Assembly (NCBI GenBank): GCA_902464565.1
Contig: CABQJV010000006.1
Coordinates: 1-64,000, forward strand
Length of the DNA stretch: 64,000 nucleotides
Source: an uncultured Collinsella sp.
GTDB taxonomy: Bacteria > Actinomycetota > Coriobacteriia > Coriobacteriales > Coriobacteriaceae
Direction of reading: 5' to 3'
Part shown: positions 1-7,917 of the stretch, one piece after another
Numbering within the stretch: the stretch's first letter is position 1
Layout: every line of letters starts with the position of its first letter
Notes under the pieces: model-generated
Seen by the model: only the letters and a program-made list of their open reading frames with translations
Told to the model about the DNA's origin: nothing
Database searches by the model: none
Position numbers and translations under genes: made by a program

Positions 1-32
1 CGTCAGAACGCCGGAACGAACAGGTATCATTG

Positions 33-46
33 TGTAAGCGATTTCA
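33..46 (+). promoter_or_regulatory. LacI-type operator upstream of the repressor gene
   Basis: TGTAAGCGATTTCA fits the LacI/cre-type palindrome TGWAANCGNTNWCA with the central CG. It lies just after a possible -10 (TATCAT, 25-30) and 15 bases before the repressor start. A bound repressor would cover the transcription start, so autoregulation is inferred. The same pattern occurs twice before the PTS gene. Confidence 0.6.
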
Positions 47-61
47 ATGACAGGGGTGCTC

Positions 62-1042
62 GTGGTAAAGATGAAAGATGTGGCCGAGCTGGCCGGCGTT
101 TCGAGCGCCGCCGTCTCGCGCTACCTCAACGGTGGATATATCTCGGCGGATAAGGCCGAGCGCATTAAGCAAGCGATTGAGCTGACCGGATACGTGCGGT
201 CCAGCCAGGCTCGCGCGCTGCGCACCGGCTCCACCAAGCTCATCGGCGTCATCGTGCCTAAAATCAACTCGGAATCCGTAAGCCGCATTACCGCCGGCAT
301 TGGCCAGGTGCTCGGTCGCCGAGGCTACCAGATGCTGCTCGCGAATACTGACAACGTGGCCAAGCGTGAGCTCGAGTATCTCGACCTGTTCCAGAACCAC
401 CCGGTCGATGGCATCGTGCTCGTGGCGACCATGATCACCGACGAACATCGCGCGGCCATTGCGTCTTGCCGTGTGCCCATTGTGCTGATCGGCCAAAACG
501 TCGAGGGCGCGGCGTGCGTCTATCACGACGATTACGAGGCTGCCTTTGAGCTGGGCCAGGCGCTCGCTGGTCGGGTAGATGGCAAGATCGCCTATATTGG
601 AGTTACCGAAGAAGACCGCGCTGCTGGTTATGACCGCCGTCGCGGTTTTGAGGCCGGATTACGCGCCGCGGGCAACCCGCTCGATGCCGCCTTGATTCGC
701 CTGGGCTCGTTTACGCTCGACTCGGGCTATAGTGCGGCGCGTGAGCTGCTCTCCGTCGCTCCCGATGTTTCGTTTATCGCCTGCGCGACCGACACCATGG
801 CGGCGGGCGCGCTGCGTGCCATCGATGAGGTTCGCGGCATGGGCGAGGGCATACACCGCGTGAGCGGTTTTGGCGACAACGCGTTTTTGCGCGCGCTGAC
901 GGGCGGCATTCCCACCGTACATTATGGGTATCTGACCAGTGGCGTCGAGGCCACCAGCATGCTGCTCGACACGCTCGATGGCGTGGAGGGGGAGCGCGGT
1001 CTCAAGACGCTCAAGCTCGGCCATCAGCTTATGAATGTCTAG
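62..1042 (+). CDS. scrR: LacI-family repressor of sucrose utilisation
   Basis: A 326-residue DNA-binding repressor of the LacI/GalR family. The N-terminal helix-turn-helix (MKDVAELAGVSSAAVSRYLN) is followed by the hinge and a periplasmic-binding-protein-like effector domain (about residues 55-320). It directly precedes a PTS EIIBC and a GH32 hydrolase, so sucrose or sucrose-6-phosphate is the likely inducer; that specificity is inferred from context. GTG at 62 was chosen because AGGGG lies five bases upstream. An ATG at 71 would give a protein three residues shorter and also fits the family. LacI-type operators lie before this gene and before the PTS gene, which fits repression of itself and of the transport operon. 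Confidence 0.85.
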   Translation: MVKMKDVAELAGVSSAAVSRYLNGGYISADKAERIKQAIELTGYVRSSQARALRTGSTKLIGVIVPKINSESVSRITAGIGQVLGRRGYQMLLANTDNVAKRELEYLDLFQNHPVDGIVLVATMITDEHRAAIASCRVPIVLIGQNVEGAACVYHDDYEAAFELGQALAGRVDGKIAYIGVTEEDRAAGYDRRRGFEAGLRAAGNPLDAALIRLGSFTLDSGYSAARELLSVAPDVSFIACATDTMAAGALRAIDEVRGMGEGIHRVSGFGDNAFLRALTGGIPTVHYGYLTSGVEATSMLLDTLDGVEGERGLKTLKLGHQLMNV

Positions 1043-1130
1043 GCTCTGGGCACGTCTTCCTGCCTCTGAGTCGCCTGTTTTTGCCTTAAAACTACCATTC
1101 GCCGGCTTTTTCCTACCGTTCACCCTACTA

Positions 1131-1144
1131 TGAAAACGATTACA
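1131..1144 (+). promoter_or_regulatory. LacI-type operator 1 upstream of scrA
   Basis: TGAAAACGATTACA matches the LacI/cre operator pattern TGWAANCGNTNWCA. An identical 14-mer follows with centres 26 bp apart. It lies in the 184-bp gap between repressor and PTS gene, where the promoter must be. Binding by the neighbouring repressor, or by a global CcpA-like regulator, is inferred. Confidence 0.65.
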
Positions 1145-1156
1145 GATATATGAAAC

Positions 1157-1170
1157 TGAAAACGATTACA
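1157..1170 (+). promoter_or_regulatory. LacI-type operator 2 upstream of scrA
   Basis: Second exact copy of TGAAAACGATTACA, 26 bp downstream of the first and 57 bases before the scrA start. The 26-bp spacing is about 2.5 helical turns, so two repressor dimers would sit on roughly opposite faces. Confidence 0.65.
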
Positions 1171-1226
1171 GTGTAAGTGTCAAAGATCGCCGGGTGTAAA
1201 TGCGCCCGTTGGAGGAAAGGGAAGTC

Positions 1227-2627
1227 ATGGACTACCGCAAATCAGCCCAAGAGGTGCTCAACAACATCGGTGGCGCCGGCAACGTTGTTTCGGCCGCACA
1301 CTGCGCCACGCGCCTGCGCCTGGTGATTGCCGATAACGCGAAGGCCGACAAGGAGGCCCTCGAGAATATCGACGGCGCTAAGGGCGTCTTTGAGGCCCAG
1401 GGCCAGCTTCAGATTATTTTTGGCACCGGCACCGTCAACAAGGTCTACGACGAGTTCATTGCGCTCAGCGGCGTCGAGGCTGCCACCAAGGCCGAGGTCA
1501 AGGAGGCCGCCGCGCAGCAGCAGAACATCTTTATGCGTGCCATTAAGGTGCTCGGCGACGTCTTTGTCCCCATCATCCCCGCCATCGTGGCTTCGGGCCT
1601 GCTGCTGGGCATTATGAGCGCCCTCAACTTTATGGCCTCCAACGGCTTTATCGCGCTCGACACCAATAACTTTATTTATAAGATTGCCGACCTGGTCTCG
1701 GGAACGTCCTTTGGCATTCTGCAGATCCTGATTGGCTACTCCGCCGCTAAGGCCTTTGGCGCCAACCCGTATCTGGGCGCCGTCGTCGGCGGTGCGTTCA
1801 TCAACTCCTCGCTGCAGAGCGCCTACACGGTTGCCTCCGAGGGCGTTCAGACCATGGTCACCGTCATCCCCGGCGTGTACAGCTTTGAGTGGGTCGGCTA
1901 TCAGGGCCATGTGATCCCCATCGTTATCGCCTGCGCCATTCTGGCCTTCCTCGAGAAGCGTCTGCACAAGATTGTTCCCGAGATGTTCGAGCTCTTTGTG
2001 ACCCCGCTCGTCTCCGTGTTCGTGACCGTGCTCGTGACCCTCGTTGCCGTCGGCCCCATCTTTGTCTGGGCTGAGAACGCCATCCTCGGTCTGATCCAGG
2101 CCCTGCTGACCCTGCCCTTCGGCATCGGTTCCTTTATCGTCGGCCTGTTCTATGCCCCCACGGTCGTTACGGGTATCCACCAGATGTACACCGCCATCGA
2201 CCTGGGACAGCTCGCCCAGTACGGTGTGACCTACTGGCTGCCCATCGCCAGCGCCGCCAACATCGCCCAGGGTGGCGCCGCACTCGCCGTTGCCTTTAAG
2301 ACCCGCGATGCCAAGATTAAGGGCCTGGCGCTTCCTTCGGCTCTGTCCGCCTTCATGGGCATTACCGAGCCCGCCATCTTTGGTGTGAACCTGCGTTTCT
2401 TTAAGCCCTTCATCGCCGGCTGCATCGGCGGCGGTTGCGGTGCCCTGGTCTGCGCGCTCACTTCGCTGGCTGCCTCCGGCACGGGCGTTACCGGTATCTT
2501 CGGTATCCTGCTGTGCCTGGCCCAGCCCGTGCAGTACGCGATCATGTTTGCGGTCGCCGCGCTGGTTTCCTTTGCCGTCTCGTTTGTCCTGTACAAGGAC
2601 GAGCCCAAGGCTTCCGAGCAGGCCTAA
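1227..2627 (+). CDS. scrA: Sucrose-specific PTS enzyme IIBC
   Basis: A 466-residue membrane permease that takes up sucrose and phosphorylates it to sucrose-6-phosphate. The N-terminal EIIB domain has the phosphoryl-accepting cysteine (Cys26) in HCATRLRL. Residues from about 105 onward form the hydrophobic EIIC domain with many membrane segments, including the GITEPAIFGVNLR motif typical of glucose-superfamily permeases. No EIIA domain is attached, so phosphate must come from an EIIA elsewhere. The ATG at 1227 follows GGAGGAAAGGG at 1211-1221; an in-frame ATG at 1200 lacks such a site. Sucrose rather than trehalose or another glucoside is inferred from the adjoining GH32 enzyme. Confidence 0.88.
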   Translation: MDYRKSAQEVLNNIGGAGNVVSAAHCATRLRLVIADNAKADKEALENIDGAKGVFEAQGQLQIIFGTGTVNKVYDEFIALSGVEAATKAEVKEAAAQQQNIFMRAIKVLGDVFVPIIPAIVASGLLLGIMSALNFMASNGFIALDTNNFIYKIADLVSGTSFGILQILIGYSAAKAFGANPYLGAVVGGAFINSSLQSAYTVASEGVQTMVTVIPGVYSFEWVGYQGHVIPIVIACAILAFLEKRLHKIVPEMFELFVTPLVSVFVTVLVTLVAVGPIFVWAENAILGLIQALLTLPFGIGSFIVGLFYAPTVVTGIHQMYTAIDLGQLAQYGVTYWLPIASAANIAQGGAALAVAFKTRDAKIKGLALPSALSAFMGITEPAIFGVNLRFFKPFIAGCIGGGCGALVCALTSLAASGTGVTGIFGILLCLAQPVQYAIMFAVAALVSFAVSFVLYKDEPKASEQA

Positions 2628-2734
2628 GAGCATTTGATTAAGGGAATGCCCGCGGGCTGTATGCTCGCGGGTGTTTCCCGTATCTGGTGCCGTTCTCTGG
2701 TGCCTTGTAACTTTCGATCCGTTAGGACTTTGAT

Positions 2735-4273
2735 ATGTCTAATGCACTTGGTCGCGATCTTGCAAAGCTGGTTGCCGCTGTTGACGCCGCCGCCACTGAG
2801 TGCGGTCATGGCGCGTATGGCCAGCGCTTCCATATTATGCCGCCGGCGGGTTGGCTCAACGACCCCAACGGTCTTTGCCAAGCGGGCGGCGTGTTCCACG
2901 TTTATTTTCAATATGCGCCGTTTGATGTCGAGGGCGGCGTTAAGGCCTGGGGTCATGCGACGAGCCGCGATCTTATGACGTGGGACTATGTTGGCGCTCC
3001 GCTGCTGCCCGACGAGCCGTTCGATTGCCACGGTGTGTATTCGGGCTCCGCGCTTGCCGAGGACGGTCACATTCGCGTGCTCTATACGGGCAACGTTAAG
3101 CTTTCCGATGCGGACGGCACGTACGACTACGTCAATACCGGCCGCCGCGCCGATACTGTTTATGTCGAGAGCGTTGATGGCCTTGCCGGTCGGGAGTTCA
3201 GCCAAAAGCGCGTGGTGCTGGCGTCGGAGGACTATCCCGAGGATCTGACGTGCCACGTGCGCGATCCCAAGGTGTGGCGTGACGCGGACGGGCGTTATCA
3301 CATGGTGCTGGGTGCGCGTCGTCGAGTTGACGGGCCGCACGTCGAGAGCCGTTTTTGCGCCATGCATGGCGAGGGCGCCGGTCGCGATGTTGGCGAGATC
3401 TTGGTGTATGGCTCGGCTGACATGCTTAGTTGGGAGCTCGAGACCCGCGTGTGTGCGCCCGAGCGCTTTGGGTTTATGTGGGAATGCCCCGGCTATATCG
3501 AGCTCGGTGCGAATGGCGATACCGCTGCATTTTTGTCATTCTCGCCTCAGGGCCTTGAGGGCGGTCGTTGGAACCGCGGCAATGTGTATGCCGCTGGCTA
3601 CATGCCTGTAACGGGCGACATCACTGGTAGTGACGGTGCCTATGAGCTGGGGGAGTTCCGTCTGTGGGACGCCGGTTTTGACTTCTATGCTCCGCAGGAG
3701 TTTACGTCCGAGGATGGTCGCCACATTCTAATCGGCTGGATGGGCATGCCCGATGAGCCGACCTATGGCAACGCACCCACCGTGGTGTGCGGCTGGCAGC
3801 ACTGCATGACGGTGCCGCGCGAGCTTACAGCCGGTGCCGGCGGCGTGGTGCTGCAGCAGCCGGTGCGCGAGATCGAGCACCATTATGCCTCGGTGCGTAT
3901 GGGGGAGGGTTCATTGGAGGTTGCCGGCGACACCTGCTTTGACGTTGTTGTCGACGGTGTCGACGGCGCATTTACCGCAATCGTTGATGGCGAGCTGAAG
4001 CTGGCGTTTGTGCCCGCCGAGGGCGAGCTGCCCGCGCGCTTTGAGATGCGATTTACCGATGAGAGTCGCGCTTCTGCCGGCTGCGGTCGTACCGTGCGCT
4101 GGGAGCCCGTCGACGAGGTGCGCAACGTGCGCATTGTTGGCGATACTTCTTCGGTCGAGGTGTTTGTCAACGACGGTGCGCTTGTGTTCTCCACGCGCAT
4201 CTACCCTGCGACCTATGGCGTGTCCGTTGACGCTCCGGGTGCGAGCGTGACCTATCACACGCTCAACATCTAG
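2735..4273 (+). CDS. scrB: Sucrose-6-phosphate hydrolase (GH32)
   Basis: A 512-residue cytosolic glycoside hydrolase family 32 enzyme predicted to split sucrose-6-phosphate into glucose-6-phosphate and fructose. All three GH32 signatures are present: WLNDPNG with the nucleophile Asp43, the RDPK transition-state motif, and MWECPG with the acid/base Glu. The C-terminal third is the beta-sandwich domain. There is no signal peptide, which agrees with an intracellular substrate delivered by the PTS. It lies 107 bases after scrA with no terminator between, so co-transcription is likely. A perfect hairpin with a T tract follows at 4312-4350 and closes the operon. Confidence 0.92.
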   Translation: MSNALGRDLAKLVAAVDAAATECGHGAYGQRFHIMPPAGWLNDPNGLCQAGGVFHVYFQYAPFDVEGGVKAWGHATSRDLMTWDYVGAPLLPDEPFDCHGVYSGSALAEDGHIRVLYTGNVKLSDADGTYDYVNTGRRADTVYVESVDGLAGREFSQKRVVLASEDYPEDLTCHVRDPKVWRDADGRYHMVLGARRRVDGPHVESRFCAMHGEGAGRDVGEILVYGSADMLSWELETRVCAPERFGFMWECPGYIELGANGDTAAFLSFSPQGLEGGRWNRGNVYAAGYMPVTGDITGSDGAYELGEFRLWDAGFDFYAPQEFTSEDGRHILIGWMGMPDEPTYGNAPTVVCGWQHCMTVPRELTAGAGGVVLQQPVREIEHHYASVRMGEGSLEVAGDTCFDVVVDGVDGAFTAIVDGELKLAFVPAEGELPARFEMRFTDESRASAGCGRTVRWEPVDEVRNVRIVGDTSSVEVFVNDGALVFSTRIYPATYGVSVDAPGASVTYHTLNI

Positions 4274-4311
4274 GCGATTCGTCGCATATCGGCGCTATAC
4301 TGCAGCCGTTG

Positions 4312-4350
4312 CCCACGATGCGGGGAACACCCGCATCGTGGGTTTTTGTT
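4312..4350 (+). terminator. Rho-independent terminator of the scr operon
   Basis: Perfect 13-bp stem (CCCACGATGCGGG, 4312-4324, with its complement at 4330-4342), a five-base loop, then TTTTTGTTTT. It lies 38 bases after the scrB stop. Confidence 0.9.
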
Positions 4351-4369
4351 TTCGAAGGGACGGTGCCTT

Positions 4370-5362
4370 GTGGATGTACAGCAGCTAGAAGAGGCTTGGG
4401 CTTTGAGGGCCGGCTCGCGTGAGGCGCGTCTTGTTGCGGCCCCGCATGTGCCGGCGGCGCTGTCTCTGTTGGGGATTGTGCGTCCCGGTGATCGTCTGGT
4501 TGCCTTTGCGGACGACTTTGCCGATGCGTTTGCGCACGGCTTTGATGCCTGCGACGTGGCTATGGTGGGGGAGCCGTCGGCTGCCGCGTTTGCTGCTGCG
4601 TCCGAGGGCTTTGATGCTTCGTTTGATGCCGAGGGGCCGCACCTGTGGTGGTTCGTCAACTCTATCGGCGGGTTTGGTCTGCTCGTTCCCGATCTTCGTG
4701 CGTTAGGCCGCGCAGCGCGTGAGGCTCATGCGCTGCTCGTAGTGGATAACACCGTGGCTGGCCTCTTTGGGTGCGATCCGCTGCGTTTGGGTGCCGTCCT
4801 GTCGCTTGAAGCACTCGACCGTGTGTGCGCCGGTAAGGCTCCTCGCAAGCTCGTTGCCGTATCGGTCGCACGCTCGCAGCTCAAGCGCCATCGTGTGGAT
4901 GCTGCTGCCGAGTGCGCGCATGCGCTGCTCGAGGGGTGCGGATTGGCCGCACTCGACTTGTCCTCCGATGAGGCTGAGGTTCTAGAGCACGGGCTCGATA
5001 CGCTCGACACCCGCATGCAGGCACACTTCGACCGCGCGCGTGCACTGGCCGAGTATTTGGCCGCGAACGAGATGGTGCACGGCGTGCGCTATCCTGGGCT
5101 GACCTCGCATCCCGACCACGCGGTTGCAACGGGAATCCTCGAGCACGGCTTTGGCCCGGCAGTTGAATTTGACCTGATGGACTGCACCGCGGGCGAATTC
5201 TTCAGCATGCTGCCGGATGAATTCCGCACATCACCCGCAGGCGGCCCAACAACGCGCCTTTCGGCTCCACGCGGCAAGCAGGGCAGCACCATCCGCCTCT
5301 TCGCCGGCACTGACAACCCCCTGATCGTGGCCGCCACCCTAGACAACGCCCTCCGCAACTAG
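4370..5362 (+). CDS. Divergent Cys/Met-metabolism PLP-enzyme-like protein
   Basis: A 330-residue protein resembling the cystathionine gamma-synthase/lyase fold of PLP enzymes. Recognisable parts are ALLVVDNT with the pyridine-nitrogen Asp126, a YPGLTSHPDH segment, GFGPAVEFDL, and a C-terminal IRLFAGTDN corresponding to the usual IRLSVGIE. It is shorter than family members (about 380-400 residues): the first 50-60 residues, including the conserved YSR and phosphate-binding regions, are missing. The usual SATKY lysine motif is replaced; SQLK (Lys172) may retain the S-x-x-K spacing, but an insertion of about 20 residues precedes it. Catalysis is therefore uncertain. The GTG at 4370 has GAAGGGA nine bases upstream. 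It is preceded by a terminator, so it is probably transcribed alone. Confidence 0.6.
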   Translation: MDVQQLEEAWALRAGSREARLVAAPHVPAALSLLGIVRPGDRLVAFADDFADAFAHGFDACDVAMVGEPSAAAFAAASEGFDASFDAEGPHLWWFVNSIGGFGLLVPDLRALGRAAREAHALLVVDNTVAGLFGCDPLRLGAVLSLEALDRVCAGKAPRKLVAVSVARSQLKRHRVDAAAECAHALLEGCGLAALDLSSDEAEVLEHGLDTLDTRMQAHFDRARALAEYLAANEMVHGVRYPGLTSHPDHAVATGILEHGFGPAVEFDLMDCTAGEFFSMLPDEFRTSPAGGPTTRLSAPRGKQGSTIRLFAGTDNPLIVAATLDNALRN

Positions 5363-5380
5363 CTAAATCATCCTCGACTC

Positions 5381-5455
5381 CATAAGTTGCGGTGAAATAT
5401 GGATTGATTTACGGCTTTAACCGCATAAACAGTCCCTATTTCACCGCAACTTATG
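5381..5455. repeat. 19-bp perfect inverted repeat between convergent genes
   Basis: Arms CATAAGTTGCGGTGAAATA (5381-5399) and its exact complement (5437-5455) flank a 37-base loop that holds a smaller CGG/CCG hairpin. It lies between the PLP-like gene and the convergent winged-helix gene, which run toward each other. No T tract follows either arm, so it is not a classical terminator. Function unknown. Confidence 0.75.
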
Positions 5456-5491
5456 AGAGGGGGTTGTGTAGCCATAAAGCCCCGTCCCATA

Positions 5492-5842
5492 TTAGCTACT
5501 GTGGTTGATGCTGGCGATGAGAGCGTCGGCTTTGGCAGCTATGACCTGGTTTATGTCGGTCTGCAGCTCCTCGTAGACTTCGATGGCTCGTTCGCCGGCG
5601 GGGGTGAGCGTGGATCCGCGGGCGCCGTCGCGCTCGATGAGCTTGCAGCCCAGCTGTCCTTCAGCCTCATTCACGATGCGCCAGGCCTTGGAATACGCCA
5701 TGCCCATGCTCTTGGCGGCGCGGTTCAGCGAGTGCTCGCGGGCAATACCCTGCAGCAGCAAGACGCAGCCGTGACCAAACACGCCCGGCAGATCTTTGTC
5801 GCACGCTTGAATGACCAACTTTGCCGTCGTCTTGTACTCCAT
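5492..5842 (-). CDS. ModE/LysR-type winged-helix regulator
   Basis: A 116-residue protein that is essentially one winged helix-turn-helix of the ModE N-terminal/LysR type: LNRAAKSMGMAYSKAWRIV is the recognition helix region, and GGRGSTL-like wing residues (ARGSTLTPAGERAIEVYEEL) follow. The molybdate-binding MOP domains of full-length ModE are absent, so metal sensing cannot be assumed. The ATG at 5842 lies 11 bases after GGGGAG; a GTG nine bases upstream is too close to that site. It runs divergently from guaB and convergently with the PLP-like gene. Targets cannot be deduced from the sequence. Confidence 0.7.
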   Translation of the reverse strand: MEYKTTAKLVIQACDKDLPGVFGHGCVLLLQGIAREHSLNRAAKSMGMAYSKAWRIVNEAEGQLGCKLIERDGARGSTLTPAGERAIEVYEELQTDINQVIAAKADALIASINHSS

Positions 5843-5927
5843 ACGCTCCACGTCTCCCCGCTAAAGTATTTGCTGGGCAAACGCAAAGCCTGCGTCAAGC
5901 CCTCGTGTGCTCTTCTTAAATCATGCA

Positions 5928-5956
5928 TTGTAGCAGTCAAAGTGCGTTAAGATACT
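5928..5956 (+). promoter_or_regulatory. Probable sigma-70 promoter of guaB
   Basis: TTGTAG (5928-5933), a 17-base spacer and GATACT (5951-5956), about 80 bases before the guaB start. Each hexamer has two mismatches to consensus, so this is a plausible but unproven promoter. Confidence 0.4.
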
Positions 5957-6035
5957 TGCCCAGTATTGGGCGCCCAAGGTTGGGCTGGGTCCTACGAGGC
6001 CTGCAGCCGACCGGTCGCATGGAAAAAGGAGAAAC

Positions 6036-7547
6036 ATGGCTACGTTCTTTCCCGGTGAGTCCCACACGTTTTCGGAGTATCTGCTGGTCCCTGGTTACTC
6101 GTCCTCGCAGTGCATCCCCAACAACGTCTCTCTTAAGACGCCGCTGACCCGCTTCAAGCGCGGTGAGAAGCCGGCAATCACCCTGAACATCCCCATGGTT
6201 TCCGCTATCATGCAGTCCGTTTCGGGCGTCGACATGGGTGTCGCGCTCGCTACCGAGGGTGGCCTGTCCTTCATCTATGGTTCCCAGAGCGCCGAGTCCG
6301 AGGCCGCTATGGTCAAGGCCGTCAAGGATCACAAGGCCGGCTTCGTTCAGTCCGATTCCACGCTGACCCCCGATATGACCATGGAACAGGTCATCGAGCT
6401 CAAGGAGAAGACCGGTCACTCCACCATGCCGGTTACCGACGACGGCACTCCCAAGGGTAAGCTCCTGGGCATCGTCACCAGCCGTGACTATCGCCCCAGC
6501 CGCGATGACCACCAGACGAAGGTCTCCGAGTTCATGACCCCGCGTGAGCAGCTCATCGTGGGCGACAAGAACATTAGCCTCAAGGTTGCCAACGACGTCA
6601 TCTGGGACAACAAGCTCAACGCTCTGCCCATCGTTGACGACAACGATCACCTCATGGGCATCGTCTTCCGCAAGGACTACGACAGCCACAAGACCAACCC
6701 CAACGAGCTGCTCGACGGCGACAAGCGCTACATGGTCGGCGCCGGTATCAACACCCGCGACTATGCCGAGCGCGTGCCGCTGCTCATCGAGGCCGGCGCC
6801 GATGTCCTGTGCATCGACTCCTCCGAGGGCTTCAGCGAGTGGCAGAAGCGCACCATCGAGTGGATTCGCGCCAACTACGGCGAGGACGTCAAGGTCGGTG
6901 CCGGTAACGTCGTCGACGCCGAGGGCTTCCGCTTCCTGGCCGACTGCGGTGCTGACTTCATCAAGGTCGGTATCGGCGGCGGTTCCATCTGCATTACCCG
7001 CGAGACCAAGGGTATCGGCCGCGGCCAGGCCACTGCGCTGATCGACGTCTGCCGTGCTCGCGACGAGTACTACGAGGAGACCGGCGTCTACGTGCCCGTG
7101 TGCTCCGACGGCGGTATCGTCTACGACTACCACATGACGCTCGCCCTTGCCATGGGTGCCGACTTTATGATGTTGGGCCGTTACTTCGCCCGCTTTGACG
7201 AGAGCCCGACCGAGCGCGTCAACGTCAACGGCCAGTACATGAAGGAGTACTGGGGCGAGGGTTCCGCGCGTGCCCGCAACTGGCAGCGCTACGACCTGGG
7301 CGGCGCCGCGAAGCTCAGCTTCGTCGAGGGTGTCGATTCCTACGTTCCCTACGCCGGTTCCCTCAAGGACGGTGTGGGCGGAACGCTTTACAAGGTTAAG
7401 TCCACGATGTGCAACTGCGGCGCCCTCTCGATCCCCGAGCTCCAGGAAAAGGCACGCCTGACGCTGGTCAGCTCCACCTCCATCGTCGAAGGTGGCGCGC
7501 ATGACGTAGTCGTCAAAGACTCCCAGCAGAGCGTTTCCTATCGATAA
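6036..7547 (+). CDS. guaB: IMP dehydrogenase
   Basis: A 503-residue enzyme that oxidises IMP to XMP with NAD+, the committed step to guanine nucleotides. The catalytic cysteine (Cys319) lies in [20 protein letters not shown], and the phosphate-binding CSDGGI loop follows. Two CBS domains (about residues 105-220) are inserted in the TIM barrel as in typical IMPDH. ATG at 6036 is preceded by AAAAAGGAG. It appears monocistronic, with a promoter-like sequence upstream and a structured repeat plus a hairpin downstream. Confidence 0.93.
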   Translation: MATFFPGESHTFSEYLLVPGYSSSQCIPNNVSLKTPLTRFKRGEKPAITLNIPMVSAIMQSVSGVDMGVALATEGGLSFIYGSQSAESEAAMVKAVKDHKAGFVQSDSTLTPDMTMEQVIELKEKTGHSTMPVTDDGTPKGKLLGIVTSRDYRPSRDDHQTKVSEFMTPREQLIVGDKNISLKVANDVIWDNKLNALPIVDDNDHLMGIVFRKDYDSHKTNPNELLDGDKRYMVGAGINTRDYAERVPLLIEAGADVLCIDSSEGFSEWQKRTIEWIRANYGEDVKVGAGNVVDAEGFRFLADCGADFIKVGIGGGSICITRETKGIGRGQATALIDVCRARDEYYEETGVYVPVCSDGGIVYDYHMTLALAMGADFMMLGRYFARFDESPTERVNVNGQYMKEYWGEGSARARNWQRYDLGGAAKLSFVEGVDSYVPYAGSLKDGVGGTLYKVKSTMCNCGALSIPELQEKARLTLVSSTSIVEGGAHDVVVKDSQQSVSYR

Positions 7548-7553
7548 GCGGCT

Positions 7554-7645
7554 TTCCCAAGCACCGCACCTTGCCGTTCAAACCGTCGCTCGCGTACCAA
7601 AGTACGCGTTGCTCCTCTTTCACGGCAATCTGCGGCACCTGGAAA
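7554..7645. repeat. Structured repeat element, copy A
   Basis: A long imperfect hairpin downstream of guaB. Nested stems include TTTCC/GGAAA, CCGCA/TGCGG, TTGCCGT/ACGGCAA (7571-7577 with 7622-7628) and an inner CGCGTAC-CAAA-GTACGCG hairpin (7591-7608). The core from 7574 to 7625 is nearly identical to 50156-50206 after ileS, while the outer stems differ but stay complementary. It could act as an RNA 3' element or as a dispersed DNA palindrome. The gap 7548-7917 holds this, a terminator and the leuS leader, and no gene. Confidence 0.65.
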
Positions 7646-7706
7646 ACCCGTTCGTGCTAGAACGAGTTTCAGACAAAGGTTGAGTTTCAACCACGTTATT
7701 TAGATA

Positions 7707-7741
7707 AAGCGAGATGCATGCAAGTCGCAGGCATCTCGCTT
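7707..7741 (+). terminator. Terminator-like hairpin after guaB
   Basis: Perfect 11-bp stem AAGCGAGATGC (7707-7717) with its complement (7731-7741) and a 13-base loop, followed by GTTGTATTT. The T tract is weak. It lies between the guaB repeat element and the leuS promoter. Confidence 0.55.
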
Positions 7742-7749
7742 GTTGTATT

Positions 7750-7758
7750 TGCTATCAT
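7750..7758 (+). promoter_or_regulatory. Possible extended -10 promoter of leuS
   Basis: TGCTATCAT is an extended -10 element (TGN plus TATCAT). No good -35 is visible at the expected distance. A start near 7765 would place the following long hairpin at the very 5' end of the leuS message. Confidence 0.35.
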
Positions 7759-7766
7759 CAGTCAAG

Positions 7767-7907
7767 TTAACCTTAGGGTCGGTCGGCTTGGCTTTGTTCG
7801 CTACAAGTTCCGCACGCAAAGAAGAGCACTTAATGTGCTCTTCGTCTTGCGCAGGACTGTCCGCAGTAGCGAACAAAGCCAAGCCGACCGACCCCAGCTA
7901 AGATTAA
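7767..7907 (+). promoter_or_regulatory. Long hairpin leader of leuS
   Basis: A perfect 29-bp inverted repeat (7776-7804 with 7866-7894) extends outward through TTAACCTTAG / CTAAGATTAA (7767-7776 and 7898-7907) with a three-base bulge and a mismatch. The loop holds a second hairpin, GAAGAGCAC-ttaat-GTGCTCTTC. The outer arm ends at the leuS ribosome-binding site (AAAGGAG begins at 7906). No T-box features (UGGN box, specifier loop) are apparent. It may be a leader RNA controlling leuS or a small terminal-inverted-repeat element inserted here. Confidence 0.7.
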
Positions 7908-7917
7908 AGGAGCTGAT

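Noticed and set aside
5492..5842. Full molybdate-responsive ModE
   Set aside because: Only the winged-helix part is present, so molybdate sensing is not supported.
5937..7502. A 521-residue minus-strand open frame opposite guaB
   Set aside because: It mirrors the guaB coding frame and shows no recognisable domain, so it is a codon-bias artefact.
7767..7907. T-box leader for leuS
   Set aside because: No UGGN box, specifier loop or terminator was found; the sequence is one long hairpin instead.
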